A stretch of 14,573 nucleotides of DNA from Pseudomonadota bacterium. GTDB lineage: Bacteria; Desulfobacterota; Syntrophia; Syntrophales; JADFWA01. Under the pieces are notes generated by a model that was not told where the DNA came from, did not search any database, and worked only from the letters and a program-made list of their open reading frames with translations. This document shows positions 13,482-14,573 of this stretch, in pieces (within the stretch, counting starts at the first letter, position 1; each line of letters begins with the position of its first letter). The translations under genes and the position numbers were made by a program. The stretch is taken from NCBI GenBank assembly GCA_030610915.1, contig JAUWQS010000009.1, positions 1 to 14,573 of the forward strand. The letters are read 5' to 3'.

Positions 13482-14573
13482 ATGATAGACAAGGCAAAGA
13501 CTATTCTCGGGGATGTGTTCGGATATAGTGAATTCAGGCCTCATCAGCTAAAAATCATAGAAAATGTTCTCAAGAAAAGAGACACGCTGGTTATCATGCC
13601 TACCGGCGGGGGAAAATCGCTCTGTTATCAAATTCCCGCCCTTATTTTTAAGGGTTTGACCGTTGTTGTTTCACCTCTGATTTCGCTGATGAAGGATCAG
13701 GTAGAGCAATTAACTGAACTTGCTGTCCCGGCTGTGTTCCTGAACAGCTCATTGTCCAACGAAGAATATAACAGTAATGTGGAGCGTCTGAAAAAAAACA
13801 GGGTCAAACTGCTTTACCTCGCCCCGGAGGCCCTTCTGACACCGAGGATACTATCGCTGCTTTCCTCGCTTCAGGTTGATTGTGTGGCAATAGATGAGGC
13901 ACATTGTATATCGGAGTGGGGACACGATTTCCGGCCGGAATACAGGCAGATTGTTGAAGTCAGATCTCATTTCCCCTCAGCCACATATATCGCCCTTACG
14001 GCGACGGCAACGCCGAGGGTTCAGGAAGATATAAAACGCAATCTTAAATTTGACGTCTCAAACGAATTTATTGCCGGCTTTAACAGGGAAAACCTGTTCA
14101 TTCAGGTCATTCCAAAAAACAATCCGGTCTCACAGATCATAGAATTTTTAGAGAAATATCCGGACCAGTCGGGTATCATTTACTGCTTTTCCCGCAGGCA
14201 GGTGGACGATCTTTATGAGATATTGAAAAGCAGGGGGTATTCCATCAGGCCCTATCATGCCGGGTTATCGGATGCAGAGCGAACACGAAACCAGGAATTG
14301 TTTATCAGAGATGATGTGCAGATTATTGTAGCCACAATCGCCTTCGGAATGGGAATCAACAAACCCAATGTCCGCTTCGTTATCCATTTTGATCTTCCTA
14401 AGAATATTGAGACCTACTATCAGGAAATTGGTCGGGCCGGACGCGATGGCCTGAGTGCCCATTGTTTGTTATTGTTCGGCTACGGAGATATTCGGAAAAT
14501 CAGATATTTCATAGATCAGAAAGACGAAAATGAACAGCGAATTGCCAATATCCATCTCAATGCCCTGTTGCAA
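13482..14573 (+). CDS. recQ: ATP-dependent DNA helicase RecQ (3' end outside window)
   Basis: The first 364 codons of a RecQ-family 3'-5' DNA helicase used in recombinational repair and replication restart; the gene is cut by the window end. Motifs: FGYSEFRPHQ (13-22, motif 0), I TGGGKS (41-46), Ia SPLISLMKDQ, II DEAH (138-141) followed by CISEWGHDFRPEY (the RecQ aromatic-rich loop), III LTATATPRV, IV IIYCFSRRQVDDL, V ATIAFGMGINKPNVR and VI QEIGRAGRDGLSAHC. The RQC zinc-binding and HRDC regions would lie beyond the window. ATG 13482 gives the usual short lead before motif 0, but there is no Shine-Dalgarno: the 9 bases upstream are ATTTACATT, and before them is the RAYT end. Transcription may read through from the transposase gene, or the insertion may have weakened expression. 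Confidence 0.93.
   Translation, partial: MIDKAKTILGDVFGYSEFRPHQLKIIENVLKKRDTLVIMPTGGGKSLCYQIPALIFKGLTVVVSPLISLMKDQVEQLTELAVPAVFLNSSLSNEEYNSNVERLKKNRVKLLYLAPEALLTPRILSLLSSLQVDCVAIDEAHCISEWGHDFRPEYRQIVEVRSHFPSATYIALTATATPRVQEDIKRNLKFDVSNEFIAGFNRENLFIQVIPKNNPVSQIIEFLEKYPDQSGIIYCFSRRQVDDLYEILKSRGYSIRPYHAGLSDAERTRNQELFIRDDVQIIVATIAFGMGINKPNVRFVIHFDLPKNIETYYQEIGRAGRDGLSAHCLLLFGYGDIRKIRYFIDQKDENEQRIANIHLNALLQ

Overview
The window looks like bacterial chromosome, probably from an anaerobic Desulfobacterota/Syntrophobacterales-like lineage. The support is indirect: late corrin-ring genes of the CbiA/CbiP type, a REP-associated tyrosine transposase (RAYT), and short 'GACAGGAT' and 'GTAACTACT...GGCTGAAGG' inverted repeats of a kind I associate with that group. 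Taxonomy is inference only.

Region 1 (1-8826, + strand) is a tightly packed run of genes that looks like an anti-phage defence operon. In order: the last 74 codons of a gene cut by the window edge (possibly a DUF1156-type DNA methylase), a 142-aa unknown protein, a SIR2-like NAD-binding protein, a HerA/FtsK-type hexameric ATPase, a 612-aa AAA/STAND-like ATPase, a 220-aa unknown protein, and a 930-aa SNF2/RapA-type helicase resembling DrmD of DISARM. Most junctions are 1-3 bp gaps or an 8-bp overlap, so the set is probably co-transcribed and works together. The adjacent SIR2 and HerA genes match the known SIR2-HerA (Nezha-type) two-gene defence module. Here that module sits inside a larger cassette with a second ATPase, a SNF2 helicase, two unknown proteins and perhaps a methylase. 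I do not recognise this combination as a described system, and it is the best candidate for novelty in the window.

Region 2 (8827-9283) has no gene. It holds a hairpin after the helicase, a GACAGGAT inverted-repeat pair, and a roughly 184-bp hairpin-forming element whose right terminal repeat covers the stop codon of the next gene.

Region 3 (9284-12216, - strand) is a two-gene cobalamin operon, cobQ/cbiP then cobB/cbiA, joined by a 4-bp ATGA overlap. CobB amidates the a and c side chains of cobyrinate; CobQ then amidates b, d, e and g. The cobQ leader has a hairpin and a perfect 8-bp-arm palindrome, but no cobalamin riboswitch that I can see.

Region 4 (12381-13472) is a RAYT element with 25-bp terminal inverted repeats (2 mismatches). 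Its transposase stop codon lies inside the right repeat, and it has an extra DnaA-C-terminal-like domain. Only 9 bp after this element, recQ starts on the + strand and runs off the window end (13482-14573).
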